Of a stretch of 64,000 nucleotides of DNA, positions 38,639-47,537 are shown piece after piece (within the stretch, counting starts at the first letter, position 1; each line of letters opens with the position of its first letter). The stretch is from NCBI RefSeq assembly GCF_003058055.1, contig NZ_QBTZ01000001.1, positions 4,110,001-4,174,000 of the forward strand, given 5' to 3'. Below the pieces are notes generated by a model. It was given only the letters and a program-made list of their open reading frames with translations, was not told the DNA's origin and made no database searches. The stretch is from Acidovorax sp. 107. Lineage in GTDB: Bacteria; Pseudomonadota; Gammaproteobacteria; Burkholderiales; Burkholderiaceae_C. The position numbers and the translations under genes are program-made.

Positions 38639-39643
38639 ATGCTGATCCCTGCGCGCGATTCGGGTTTTAACCACCCGCACTCCTCCGAAATCACTCCCCG
38701 CTCGGTGTATGAAGACCGCCGCCAGATGCTCAAGCTCATGGCAGGCGGTGCTGCAGGTGCTGCGATGGCGGCCTGGGCAGGCCGTGAGGCGCTGGCGCAG
38801 CAGGCTGCTGTTACGCGCCCCGGCAAGCTGGCTCCGCTGGCGGGTGCCAAGTCGGCGGTGGCAGGGGCGGTGTCCATGGAGAAGCTCACCGACTACAAGG
38901 ACGCGAGCACCTACAACAACTTTTACGAATTCGGTACCGACAAGGCCGACCCCGCCCGCAATGCGCACACCCTCATGACCGCGCCATGGACGGTGGAGGT
39001 TGAAGGGCTGGTCAAGAAGCCCGGCAAATACGGCATCGAGGACCTGATCAAGCTCAGCGCTCAGGAAGAACGCATCTACCGACTGCGGTGCGTGGAAGGC
39101 TGGTCCATGGTCATCCCCTGGGTGGGCTACTCGCTGGCAGAGCTGATCAAGCGGGTGGAGCCACAAGGCGGCGCCAAGTACGTCGAGTTCGTGACCTTGG
39201 CCGACAAGGCCACCATGCCGTTTGTCGGCTCGCGCGTGCTCGACTGGCCCTATGTGGAAGGCCTGCGCATGGATGAAGCCATGCACCCACTGACCTTGCT
39301 GGCCTTCGGCATGTACGGTGAAGTGCTGCCCAACCAGAACGGCGCCCCTGTGCGTCTGGTGGTGCCGTGGAAGTACGGCTTCAAGAGCGCCAAGAGCATC
39401 GTCAAGATCCGCTTTGTCGAGAAGGAGCCGGGCACGGCCTGGAACAAGGCGGCTCAGCAGGAATACGGGTTTTATTCCAACGTGAACCCCAATGTGGACC
39501 ACCCGCGCTGGAGCCAGGCGACCGAGCGGCGCATCGGCGAAGACGGCCTGTTTGCCAAGAAGCGCAAGACGCTGATGTTCAACGGCTACGAAGCCCAGGT
39601 CGGCCAGCTCTATGCGGGCATGGACCTCAAGAAGTTTTACTGA
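38639..39643 (+). CDS. msrP: Protein-methionine-sulfoxide reductase, catalytic subunit MsrP
   Basis: A 334-residue periplasmic molybdopterin enzyme that repairs methionine sulfoxide in envelope proteins. It has a twin-arginine signal ([11 protein letters not shown] at 27-37, cleavage near ALAQQ) and the Mo-coordinating Cys151 in LRCVEGWSM. It exceeds the domain size only by its signal region. It is followed 60 bp later by msrQ, its heme-binding membrane partner. Confidence 0.95.
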   Translation: MLIPARDSGFNHPHSSEITPRSVYEDRRQMLKLMAGGAAGAAMAAWAGREALAQQAAVTRPGKLAPLAGAKSAVAGAVSMEKLTDYKDASTYNNFYEFGTDKADPARNAHTLMTAPWTVEVEGLVKKPGKYGIEDLIKLSAQEERIYRLRCVEGWSMVIPWVGYSLAELIKRVEPQGGAKYVEFVTLADKATMPFVGSRVLDWPYVEGLRMDEAMHPLTLLAFGMYGEVLPNQNGAPVRLVVPWKYGFKSAKSIVKIRFVEKEPGTAWNKAAQQEYGFYSNVNPNVDHPRWSQATERRIGEDGLFAKKRKTLMFNGYEAQVGQLYAGMDLKKFY

Positions 39644-39703
39644 TTGCCCTGGTCTCGTCGCTGTCATGGCGGTGTGCGAGGCAGTGGTGTTCACGGGATA
39701 GCG

Positions 39704-40354
39704 ATGCGAAAACTATTGCTCCACCCCGCCGCAAAACCGGTGGTGTTTGTGCTGTGCCTGTTGCCACTGGCGTGGCTTGTCTATGCAGCATTTGCAGACC
39801 AATTGGGTGCCAACCCTGCAGAGGCCTTGGTGCGCGCGACCGGTGACTGGACGCTGCGGGCGCTGTGCGTGGTCTTGGCCGTTACGCCGCTGCGTGTCAT
39901 TGCCTCCACCCCGCAATTGGCGCGGTTTCGGCGCATGCTGGGGCTGTTTGTGTTTTTTTATGGCGTGCTGCACCTGCTGAGCTACAGCTGGTTCGACATG
40001 GGTTTCGATGTTCCGGACATCCTGCGCGACATCGCCAAGCGGCCCTTCATCCTGGTGGGCACGCTAGCCCTGGTGCTGCTGGCCGTGTTGGCTGCTACTT
40101 CATTCAATCGCGCCATCAAAGCCCTGGGGGGCAAACGCTGGCAGGCGCTGCACCGCACCGTCTACGCAGTGGCCGGGTTGGCCATCCTGCATTTTTTCTG
40201 GATGCGTGCTGGCAAGAACAACTTTGGCGAAGTGGCGGTCTACGCCGGCATTCTCTGCGTGCTGCTGGGCTGGCGGCTTTGGCACCGGCTGCGCAAGCGT
40301 GCCACCACCTCGGCTGGTGCTGCTGCAAGGCGGTCTGCGGTAGGGGCACCTTGA
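39704..40354 (+). CDS. msrQ: Heme-binding membrane subunit MsrQ
   Basis: A 216-residue polytopic inner-membrane b-type heme protein (YedZ/ferric-reductase-like fold) that passes quinol electrons to MsrP. Helices with the conserved His residues are seen in FFYGVLHLLSY, ALHRTVYAVAG and AILHFFW. Start ATG 39704 (MRKLLLHPAAK) fits the family; in-frame upstream codons from 39644 are not needed. Convergent with the MBL-fold gene, with repeat copy F between. Confidence 0.93.
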   Translation: MRKLLLHPAAKPVVFVLCLLPLAWLVYAAFADQLGANPAEALVRATGDWTLRALCVVLAVTPLRVIASTPQLARFRRMLGLFVFFYGVLHLLSYSWFDMGFDVPDILRDIAKRPFILVGTLALVLLAVLAATSFNRAIKALGGKRWQALHRTVYAVAGLAILHFFWMRAGKNNFGEVAVYAGILCVLLGWRLWHRLRKRATTSAGAAARRSAVGAP

Positions 40355-40360
40355 TAAGTG

Positions 40361-40416
40361 AAGCTATAAAAAATATAGCTGATGGCGTATGTAAATCATG
40401 CGCTATCAGCTGATTT
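40361..40416 (-). repeat. Dispersed intergenic repeat, copy F
   Basis: On the minus strand: AAATCAGCTGATAGCGCATG, ATTTACATACGCCATCAGCT, then ATATTTTTTATAGCTT. It contains an AGCTAT...ATAGCT palindrome and is colinear with copies D and E. It lies between convergent msrQ and MBL-fold genes. Confidence 0.65.
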
Positions 40417-40426
40417 GGCTTGATTT

Positions 40427-41254
40427 TTAGCTGTTGACCGCCCGGAGTGCAGGACGCATCTGTCGGGTTACAGGGTCGATGTATGCGCTGGGAATCTGGT
40501 AGGCGCGGTCATCGAACAGGTCGATGCCACACATCAGGTTCTCGATCCATTCAAAGAAGTCGTTGATGGCTTCCTTGCCCATGATGGGTGCGCCATGCTG
40601 AGGGACCAGCATGGCAATGTCTAGCTGCCGCACCATGCGCACCCACAGGCGCAGGATCTTGTTGGACACCATGTAGCGGCGGTGAAAACCTTCCATGCGC
40701 GGGATGTGCGCCTTGAGGTCGGTCACCGGCACGCGGGCCTCGGCCCCCGACATCATGGATACGCCCAGATCGCCCGTGAACAGGATGCGGCTGACCGGAT
40801 CGTAGAAGTGGAAGTTGCCTTCGGAGTGCATGAAGTGCGCGGGCAGCAGCACCAGTTCATGGCGGCCCAGGGGCAGGTGGCCGCCGCCGTCCGGCACGCC
40901 GATCACGCGGTTTTCCGTCTTGCCGACTTTGGTGAAGTGGGGGGCAAAGCGCTCCCACACGCGGGAAATCACCAGATCGGCCTTGGTGCTGGTCATCCAG
41001 CGGTCCAGCGAAGCAATGATGTCTGGGTCCGCGTGTGAGGCGATCAAGTACGACAGCTTGTGCGGCGGAAAGTGCTTGGTCATGCCCATGAACAACTCGT
41101 TGAACGCGAGATTGCCGCCCGGATCGATGATGGCGCCCGTGTCATCGTCCACGATCAGGAACTGATTGGCCTGCACGGCCAGGCCGTCCTCCTCGATGAG
41201 GTCGGTGAACATCAGGCAAGCATGATTTTTGTCGCGGTAGAGTTCCAGGGCCAT
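40427..41254 (-). CDS. MBL-fold protein of the oxygen-binding diiron (ODP) type
   Basis: A 275-residue metallo-beta-lactamase-fold protein related to the diiron domain of flavodiiron proteins, without the flavodoxin part. Ligand regions are ASHADPDI, HFMHSEGNFHFYD, LFTGDLG and VPQHGAPIMG. The first motif reads H-x-D-x-D-I, so the usual last His of HxExDH is replaced by Ile. It may sense or bind oxygen or NO rather than reduce it. AGGA five bases ahead supports ATG 41254; 41260 and 41272 are alternatives. It sits where many Burkholderiales carry lysA. Confidence 0.75.
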   Translation of the reverse strand: MALELYRDKNHACLMFTDLIEEDGLAVQANQFLIVDDDTGAIIDPGGNLAFNELFMGMTKHFPPHKLSYLIASHADPDIIASLDRWMTSTKADLVISRVWERFAPHFTKVGKTENRVIGVPDGGGHLPLGRHELVLLPAHFMHSEGNFHFYDPVSRILFTGDLGVSMMSGAEARVPVTDLKAHIPRMEGFHRRYMVSNKILRLWVRMVRQLDIAMLVPQHGAPIMGKEAINDFFEWIENLMCGIDLFDDRAYQIPSAYIDPVTRQMRPALRAVNS

Positions 41255-41368
41255 GGCCATCCTGCGGTGCAATAAAGCGCAGACTGTACGAGTACCCCTA
41301 TGGGTGATGCTTGATAGAAATCAAGCGAAGCCGCATTGCGCGGCTTTCGGGCGCTGGCGGTTGAATTG

Positions 41369-41578
41369 TCAGCGGGGCTGGGAGGCGCTGGGGGCGGGCG
41401 CGGGCACGCCGGTGGTGGCGTCCTTGCCTGGTGTGAGTGTCTGCGGCAGCGTGGCGCGCTGCCCCGCAGCAGGGCCGGTCGGCAGATACAACGGCCCCCG
41501 CTGACCGCAGCCGAGGAGGGCCGCCGCACTGGCAGCAAGGACAAATGTCCTGACTAGAATTTGGGGAGCTTTCAACAT
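41369..41578 (-). CDS. lptM: LptM (YifL)-type small lipoprotein
   Basis: A 69-residue lipoprotein with a signal peptide and lipobox ending at Cys24 (AALLGC), followed by the family motif GQRGPLYLP. LptM stabilises assembly of the LptD-LptE LPS translocon in enterobacteria. The tail is a low-complexity Pro/Ala/Thr stretch. It is divergent from cyaY with only 12 bp between the two start codons, the classic lptM/cyaY pairing. Confidence 0.85.
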   Translation of the reverse strand: MLKAPQILVRTFVLAASAAALLGCGQRGPLYLPTGPAAGQRATLPQTLTPGKDATTGVPAPAPSASQPR

Positions 41579-41590
41579 GCGCAAATTGTA

Positions 41591-41920
41591 ATGACCGACC
41601 TCGAATTCATGGACCACGCCGAACAACTGCTGCTTGCCGTCGAGCGCAGCTGTGATCGCATCAACGACACTTCGGATGCCGACGTGGACAGCCAGCGCTC
41701 GGGAGGCATGGTGACTTTGACGTTCCCTAACCGTAGTCAGATCGTGATCAATCTGCAAAAGCCGCTTCACGAGGTGTGGATGGCTGCCCGGTCTGGCGGC
41801 TATCACTATCGTTTCGATGGCAGCCACTGGCAGGACACCAAGGGCGCAGGTGAATTTTTTGCCTGCCTCACGCGCGATGCTTCGCAGCAGTCCGGGATGT
41901 CGCTGCAGTTTGCCGCCTGA
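41591..41920 (+). CDS. cyaY: Iron-sulfur cluster assembly frataxin homologue CyaY
   Basis: A 109-residue frataxin that binds iron through an acidic first helix ([17 protein letters not shown]) and modulates the ISC cysteine desulfurase. The beta-sheet region carries [18 protein letters not shown] and [12 protein letters not shown], both family hallmarks. Start ATG 41591 is close to the divergent lptM start, so promoters must lie within or overlap the opposing genes. Convergent with mrcA. Confidence 0.94.
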   Translation: MTDLEFMDHAEQLLLAVERSCDRINDTSDADVDSQRSGGMVTLTFPNRSQIVINLQKPLHEVWMAARSGGYHYRFDGSHWQDTKGAGEFFACLTRDASQQSGMSLQFAA

Positions 41921-41972
41921 CATCCTCCGCACTCGCCCACGCCAGAGGGGGCTCGGCGGAGTATGCAAGGGA

Positions 41973-44366
41973 TCAGTTGCGAAACAGGTCCAAGATGCGG
42001 CTGCGCTCTTCGGAGGGCGGCGGTGCTTTAGGGGCCACAGCAGATGATGCAGAGCGATCCTCTACACCCACGCTGGAGACGCCCGCATTGCGCGCATATT
42101 CCTCGTAGAACCATTCGCCGCCAACATTGATCACGCCCGGTGGCACGGTAGGCTCCATGACAGGTACGCCCTTAAGAGCGCGCTCCATGAAGCTGATCCA
42201 CACCGGAAGGCTGAGGCCCCCACCAGTTTCCCGACTGCCCAGATTACGCGGGGTGTCGTATCCGATCCAGGTGACGGCCGCGATGGTGGGCTGGAACCCG
42301 GCGAACCAGGCGTCCACCGAATCGTTGGTGGTACCGGTTTTGCCATAAAGGTCCGGGCGTTTGAGGGTGGCTTGGGCCCGAGCTGCGGTACCGGTGCGGG
42401 TCACTTCCTGCAACAGGCTGCTCATCACGAACGCGTTGCGCGCGTCGATGGCCCGGGGCTGCTCGCTGAGCGCCGGAGGCGTCATTTCCGAAATAACACG
42501 GCCCTTGTGGTCGGTGACCTTGGCGATCAGCCAAGGATTGACGCGGTAGCCGCCATTGGCAAACACGGAGTACGCGGACGCCATTTGCAGGGGCGTGACC
42601 GAGCCCGCGCCCAGCGCCATGGTCAGGTAAGCCGGGTGCTTTTCAGGGTCGAATCCGAAGCGTCCCACCCATTCCTGCGCGGTTTTGGGTCCCACGGCCT
42701 GCAGGATCCGGATGGAGATCATGTTCTTGGATTTCGCCAAGCCAGTGCGCATGCTCATTGGACCGTCGTACTTGCCGTCGTAGTTTTTAGGCTCCCACGG
42801 CTGGCCCCCGGTCACACCCGCGTCGAAGAACAGTGGGGCATCATTGATCACTGTGGCAGGTGTGAAACCTTTTTCAAGCGCGGCCGAATAAATGAATGGC
42901 TTGAAACTGGAGCCAGGCTGGCGCCAAGCCTGCGCAGCGTGGTTGAACTTGTTTTTGTCGAAGTCAAAGCCTCCCACCAGCGCGCGGATGGAGCCGTTGC
43001 GAGGGTCCAAAGCAACAAATGCGCCTTCCACTTCGGGCAGCTGGGTGATTTCCCAAGCCCCTTTGGGCGTCTTGACCACGCGGATGATGGCACCGCGCCG
43101 GATCTTGATGTTGGGCGGTGCCTTGTCGCTGAGGCCCGACTGCACAGGCTTGAGGCCATCGCCGGTGATCTCTAGCGAGTCGCCATTGGCACGGGCGGCG
43201 AGGATGCGCTTGGGAGACGCCTCCAGCACCACGGCGGAAAGCAGGTCGCCGTTGTCTGGGTGGTTGGCGAGGGCGTCATCGATAGCGTCCTCCACTTCTT
43301 GGGCCGATGTGGGCAACACCACAAACTTCTCAGGCCCTCGGTAATGCTGGCGCCGCTCGTAGTCCATGATCCCGCGTCGCAAGGCGACGTAGGCGGCCTC
43401 TTGCTCGGCTGCATTGAGGGTTGTGTAGACGTTGAGGCCGCGCGTGTAGGCCTCATTGCCGTACTGGGCGAAGATCAGTTGGCGGGTCATTTCGGCAACG
43501 TACTCGGCGTGGATGCGCGTGTTGTCGGGCCCGGTTCGAATTTTCAGTTCTTCTTTCTTGGCTTGTTCGGCTTGCTGCGCAGTGATGAAGCCGTTTTCTT
43601 CCATCCGTTCAATGATGTACTGCTGTCGGGCCCGAGCGCGCTTGGGATTGCTGATCGGGTTGTACGCCGAAGGTGCCTTTGGCAGTCCGGCAAGCATCGC
43701 AGCTTCAGCGATGGAAACGGATTTCAGCGGCTTACCAAAATATGCTTCGGATGCTGCCGCAAAACCATAGGCACGGTTGCCAAGGAAAATCTGATTCATG
43801 TATATCTCAAGAATCTGGTCCTTGGTCAGCAGGTGCTCTAATTTGAAAGTTAGTAAAATTTCGTAAATCTTGCGAGTAAATGTTTTTTCCGACGAGAGAT
43901 AAACATTGCGCGCCACCTGCATGGTGATCGTTGAGGCGCCCTGGCTTTTAACTCGCCCTAGATTGGCAAGGCCCGCGCGCAGTACACCCTTGTAGTCCAC
44001 CCCCCCGTGCTGAAAAAATCGAGAGTCTTCAATCGCCAGCACTGCGTCCTTCATCACTTGCGGAATCTCGTCGATGGGAGTCAGGTTGCGACGCTCTTCA
44101 CCAAACTCGCCCAGCAAAGCACCCTCGGCGGAGTACACGCGCAGCGGCAACTTGGGACGATAGTCCGCCAGATCCGAAATATCGGGCAGGTTGGGGTAGG
44201 CCACCGACAATGCCACTGCAATCGTGAGTGCCAGCCCCAGCGCCGCTGCGGCCGCCAACCCGGTGATCCATGCGGTGATGCGAACCAACCAGCGAAGCCA
44301 TCCGGGCCGGGTGCGAGCGGGAGAGGTATCCGACTTGTCGGAGGACTTCGAGGGGGAGGGCGGCAT
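41973..44366 (-). CDS. mrcA: Penicillin-binding protein 1A
   Basis: A 797-residue bifunctional peptidoglycan synthase in the inner membrane. TM is at about 26-57; the GT51 glycosyltransferase domain has EDSRFFQHGGVD and QGASTITMQVARN; an OB-like insert follows; and the transpeptidase domain has PGSSFKP (SxxK), SKN and KTGTT. Divergent from the pil operon, an arrangement (mrcA / pilMNOPQ) conserved in beta- and gammaproteobacteria. Confidence 0.97.
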   Translation of the reverse strand: MPPSPSKSSDKSDTSPARTRPGWLRWLVRITAWITGLAAAAALGLALTIAVALSVAYPNLPDISDLADYRPKLPLRVYSAEGALLGEFGEERRNLTPIDEIPQVMKDAVLAIEDSRFFQHGGVDYKGVLRAGLANLGRVKSQGASTITMQVARNVYLSSEKTFTRKIYEILLTFKLEHLLTKDQILEIYMNQIFLGNRAYGFAAASEAYFGKPLKSVSIAEAAMLAGLPKAPSAYNPISNPKRARARQQYIIERMEENGFITAQQAEQAKKEELKIRTGPDNTRIHAEYVAEMTRQLIFAQYGNEAYTRGLNVYTTLNAAEQEAAYVALRRGIMDYERRQHYRGPEKFVVLPTSAQEVEDAIDDALANHPDNGDLLSAVVLEASPKRILAARANGDSLEITGDGLKPVQSGLSDKAPPNIKIRRGAIIRVVKTPKGAWEITQLPEVEGAFVALDPRNGSIRALVGGFDFDKNKFNHAAQAWRQPGSSFKPFIYSAALEKGFTPATVINDAPLFFDAGVTGGQPWEPKNYDGKYDGPMSMRTGLAKSKNMISIRILQAVGPKTAQEWVGRFGFDPEKHPAYLTMALGAGSVTPLQMASAYSVFANGGYRVNPWLIAKVTDHKGRVISEMTPPALSEQPRAIDARNAFVMSSLLQEVTRTGTAARAQATLKRPDLYGKTGTTNDSVDAWFAGFQPTIAAVTWIGYDTPRNLGSRETGGGLSLPVWISFMERALKGVPVMEPTVPPGVINVGGEWFYEEYARNAGVSSVGVEDRSASSAVAPKAPPPSEERSRILDLFRN

Positions 44367-44634
44367 ATCGCTCCGATGAGGTAAGACCGCGCATTATAAA
44401 AATGTCTGCCTCAAGAGGCTGGAAATCCGATTCCGGGCTGGGCAGGTCGCCGCCGAAAGGCTTCGTGTGCCGGTCAGAAGGTATTGCAGTGCATAGAAAT
44501 TTCGTCTGCTTTTGGCAACGCTCTACGGACGTTACAGGGGGAAAAATCTTTGCTGGAGAACTATCTTACTGATAGCATTCATGTGAAGTGTTAAGTTTTG
44601 TTGCCTCATTTTGGCAAGTTACAGGGGACCAATC

Positions 44635-45714
44635 TTGATCTCAATGGGGTCTTTGTTCAGTCGCCAGTCTGCTCCGCTGCTGGGAATCGACATCAGCTCC
44701 TCCAGTGTCAAGCTGGTGGAGTTGGGACGCGATAAGGCAGGTAGTCTGGTCCTAGAGCGTTGCGCGATCGAGCCTTTGGAGAGGGGCTGGATCACCGATG
44801 GCAACATCGAAAAATTTGACGAAGTTGCGGACGCATTGCGTCGGCTAGTCAAGAAGAGTGGCACCAGAACCAAAAATGTAGCCTTGGCACTGCCTCCCTC
44901 TGCAGTGATTACCAAGAAAATCACCTTGCCTGGTGGCATGACGGAGCAGGAGCTGGAAGTCCAGGTTGAGTCCGAAGCCAATCAGTACATACCTTTTTCA
45001 CTTGATGAGGTGAGTCTGGATTTCTGCGTCATTGGCCCGAGCAAAAACGCGCCGGGGGATGTGGACGTTCTGATCGCTGCGTCTCGACGCGAAAAAGTGC
45101 AGGACAGGCAGGGGCTGGCAGAGGCTGCTGGACTAAAGCCTGTCGTGGTCGACATTGAGTCCCATGCGTCGCGTCTCGCGGCTGGGAGACTCATTGAGGC
45201 ACTGCCAAACAAAGGCGTGGACGCCATGGTCGCGCTTTTCGAGGTGGGCGCCTTGACGACCAGCATGCAGGTGATTCGTAACGAAGAAGTCCTGTATGAC
45301 CGCGATCAAGCCTTCGGTGGGGCGCAATTGACCCAGCTGATCGTCCGCCAATACGGTTTTTCTGTGGAAGAAGCCGAGAGTAAAAAACGCAGCGGTGATT
45401 TGCCTGAAGACTATCAATCGGCGGTCCTTCGTCCATTTGTAGACAGCATGGCCCAAGAAATTGGCAGGGCTCTGCAATTCTTCTTCACCAGTACGCCGCA
45501 CAACCGTGTAGATCACATCATGCTGGCCGGCGGTTCGGCGCCGCTGCCGGGGCTGACAGAGGCAGTTACTCAGCAAACCGGTTTTGCATGCAGCGCCGTC
45601 AACCCGTTCGACGGCATGGAAATCGGAAGTTCCGTGCGATTGAAAAAAATGGTGCGTGAAGCGCCGTCATATCTGACCTCTTGCGGTCTCGCCATGCGGA
45701 GGTTCTTGCAGTGA
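44635..45714 (+). CDS. pilM: Type IV pilus inner-membrane platform protein PilM
   Basis: A 359-residue cytoplasmic actin-like protein that binds the PilN N-terminus and couples the motor to the alignment complex. The FtsA-like ATP site shows GIDISSSSVKLVELG near the start and LAGGSAPLPGL late. AGGGGA at 44622-44627 favours TTG 44635 over the in-frame ATG 44644, so the start is not certain. The 268-bp region before it, shared with divergent mrcA, must hold both promoters. First gene of pilMNOPQ. Confidence 0.94.
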   Translation: MISMGSLFSRQSAPLLGIDISSSSVKLVELGRDKAGSLVLERCAIEPLERGWITDGNIEKFDEVADALRRLVKKSGTRTKNVALALPPSAVITKKITLPGGMTEQELEVQVESEANQYIPFSLDEVSLDFCVIGPSKNAPGDVDVLIAASRREKVQDRQGLAEAAGLKPVVVDIESHASRLAAGRLIEALPNKGVDAMVALFEVGALTTSMQVIRNEEVLYDRDQAFGGAQLTQLIVRQYGFSVEEAESKKRSGDLPEDYQSAVLRPFVDSMAQEIGRALQFFFTSTPHNRVDHIMLAGGSAPLPGLTEAVTQQTGFACSAVNPFDGMEIGSSVRLKKMVREAPSYLTSCGLAMRRFLQ

Positions 45715-46331
45715 TTCTGATCAACCTATTACCTCACCGCGAGGAGGCACGCAAACGCCGTAAGGAAGCGTTCCAGGCGACGATGTTTGCCTCGCTTCTG
45801 CTAGGTCTCGCGATTGCCGGGGCCATTTACTGGTGGTTCCAGATCATGATCACGGATCAGCAGAATAAGAACGCCTTTCTTCAGCAGGAGATCAAGGTGC
45901 TGGAAGGGCAAATCAAGGAGATCGCCTCCATTGAAGACGAGATTGCCTCTTTGCGGGCACGCCAGAAGGCGGTGGAAGATCTTCAGTCTGATCGGAACCT
46001 GCCCGTCCACTTGCTTACCGAATTGGTCAAGCAGCTTCCCGACGGGGTGTACGTCACGGCAATCAGGCAGGCCGGGCAAACGATCACGATGCAGGGGATG
46101 GCTCAGTCCAACGAGCGCGTATCGGAATTGTTGCGTAATTTGGCAAGCAACACTCCATGGTTGGCCAAGCCCGAACTCGTGGAAATTACTGCCAGCACCG
46201 TAGCCCTGACCCAGCGAGATCAACGCCGAGTTTCTTCCTTCAATCTGAGGTTCCAACTGGTGCGCGCCAGCGACGCCCAAAAGTCCATAGCTGCTGCAAG
46301 TGCTGCCGCTTCTTCGCCTGGAGGTAAGTGA
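45711..46331 (+). CDS. pilN: Type IV pilus assembly protein PilN
   Basis: A 206-residue inner-membrane protein. The N-terminal INLLPHRE is the conserved PilM-binding motif, followed by one membrane helix (about 24-42), a coiled coil (45-85) and a ferredoxin-like periplasmic fold. The GTG start overlaps the pilM stop (GTGA). Pairs with PilO. Confidence 0.95.
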   Translation: MILINLLPHREEARKRRKEAFQATMFASLLLGLAIAGAIYWWFQIMITDQQNKNAFLQQEIKVLEGQIKEIASIEDEIASLRARQKAVEDLQSDRNLPVHLLTELVKQLPDGVYVTAIRQAGQTITMQGMAQSNERVSELLRNLASNTPWLAKPELVEITASTVALTQRDQRRVSSFNLRFQLVRASDAQKSIAAASAAASSPGGK

Positions 46332-46332
46332 C

Positions 46333-46995
46333 ATGGCGAAAACCAAAGAAAAAAAGATAAATTTCGCTGAACGGATGGAATCTGTCCAGCGGCAGTTTAA
46401 GAACCTAGATACCCGAGATCCCTCAGTTTGGCCAGTTCTGCCAAAGGTGATTCTCTGCGTCTTTATCGCGGGTGCTGTGGCTGCGGTGTCATGGTTCGCT
46501 TTTTTGCAAGATTATGAAGTGCAGCTAGATGGGGAGCGAAACAAAGAACTTGCGCTGCGAACTGATTATCAAAAGAAGCTAGTGAAAGCCGTCAGTCTGG
46601 ATGCGTTGAAGAAACAGCGGGAGCAGATTCAGCAGTACGTTATACAACTGGAAAAGCAACTCCCCAGCAAGGCTGAAATGGCTGCATTGTTATCAGATAT
46701 CAATCAATCTGGTTTGGGTCGCAGTCTGCAGTTCGAGCTGTTTCGGCCGGGTCAAGTAGTCGCGAAAGATTACTATGCTGAATTACCAATTTCCATTCGG
46801 GTGACGGGAAAGTATCATGATATTGGTGCCTTCGCTTCAGATGTTGCGCACTTGTCGCGTATTGTCACGCTAAATAACATGACTATCACGCCCGGAGCTC
46901 GTGATAGTTTAACGATGGATGCGACTGCTCGCACTTTTAGATATTTGGATCCTGAGGAGATCCAGGCGCAGAAGAAAGCCGGGGGGGCTAAGTGA
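46333..46995 (+). CDS. pilO: Type IV pilus assembly protein PilO
   Basis: A 220-residue bitopic inner-membrane protein: cytoplasmic tail, one helix (about 35-57), coiled coil (60-110), and a periplasmic domain with LPSKAEMAALLSDI and FRPGQVVAKDYYAELPI. GGAGG lies ahead of ATG 46333, one base after the pilN stop. From here to aroB the DNA is visibly richer in A+T than the rest of the window. Confidence 0.95.
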   Translation: MAKTKEKKINFAERMESVQRQFKNLDTRDPSVWPVLPKVILCVFIAGAVAAVSWFAFLQDYEVQLDGERNKELALRTDYQKKLVKAVSLDALKKQREQIQQYVIQLEKQLPSKAEMAALLSDINQSGLGRSLQFELFRPGQVVAKDYYAELPISIRVTGKYHDIGAFASDVAHLSRIVTLNNMTITPGARDSLTMDATARTFRYLDPEEIQAQKKAGGAK

Positions 46996-47537
46996 TGAGA
47001 ACTTATGCTGGGCTACTTCTTGTTGGCGGCGCTTTAATTCTTTCTGGCTGTACCCCCTCGGGTGAAGACGAGTTGAGGGGGTGGATGGCTGAGCAACGAG
47101 CGAGCACGAAGCCGAGCGTTCAGCCTTTGACTGAGCCGAAAAAATTTATTCCTGAGCCTTATACTCAAGACGGTGTTGTAGAACCTTTCAATCAAATTAA
47201 ATTGACCCAAGCTTTGAAGCGAGATTCAAATCAGGTTGCATCGAACGCTGCTCTGATTGCGCCGGAAATGGCTCGTCGCAAAGAGCCTCTGGAGGCTTTT
47301 CCATTGGATGCGATGGCTATGGTCGGGAGCTTGAATAAGTCTGGTGCCCCCACCGCGCTGGTTAAAGTTGATAATTTGATTTATCAAATAAAAATTGGAA
47401 ATTATCTTGGTCAAAATTATGGAAAAATAACTCGAATTACTGAGAATTCCATTCAGCTGCGTGAAATAGCGCAGGACGCAACTGGGGATTGGATAGAGCG
47501 TTCAGCTTCGCTTGATCTGCAAGAGGGTAAAAAATGA
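46995..47537 (+). CDS. pilP: Type IV pilus lipoprotein PilP
   Basis: A 180-residue lipoprotein with lipobox LILSGC (Cys at about 18) that links PilNO to the secretin PilQ. The conserved C-terminal beta domain shows MAMVGSLNKSG, ALVKVDNLIYQIKIGNYLGQ and ITENSIQLREI. ATG 46995 is preferred to GTG 46992; it overlaps the pilO stop, and the gene's own stop overlaps pilQ. Confidence 0.95.
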   Translation: MRTYAGLLLVGGALILSGCTPSGEDELRGWMAEQRASTKPSVQPLTEPKKFIPEPYTQDGVVEPFNQIKLTQALKRDSNQVASNAALIAPEMARRKEPLEAFPLDAMAMVGSLNKSGAPTALVKVDNLIYQIKIGNYLGQNYGKITRITENSIQLREIAQDATGDWIERSASLDLQEGKK

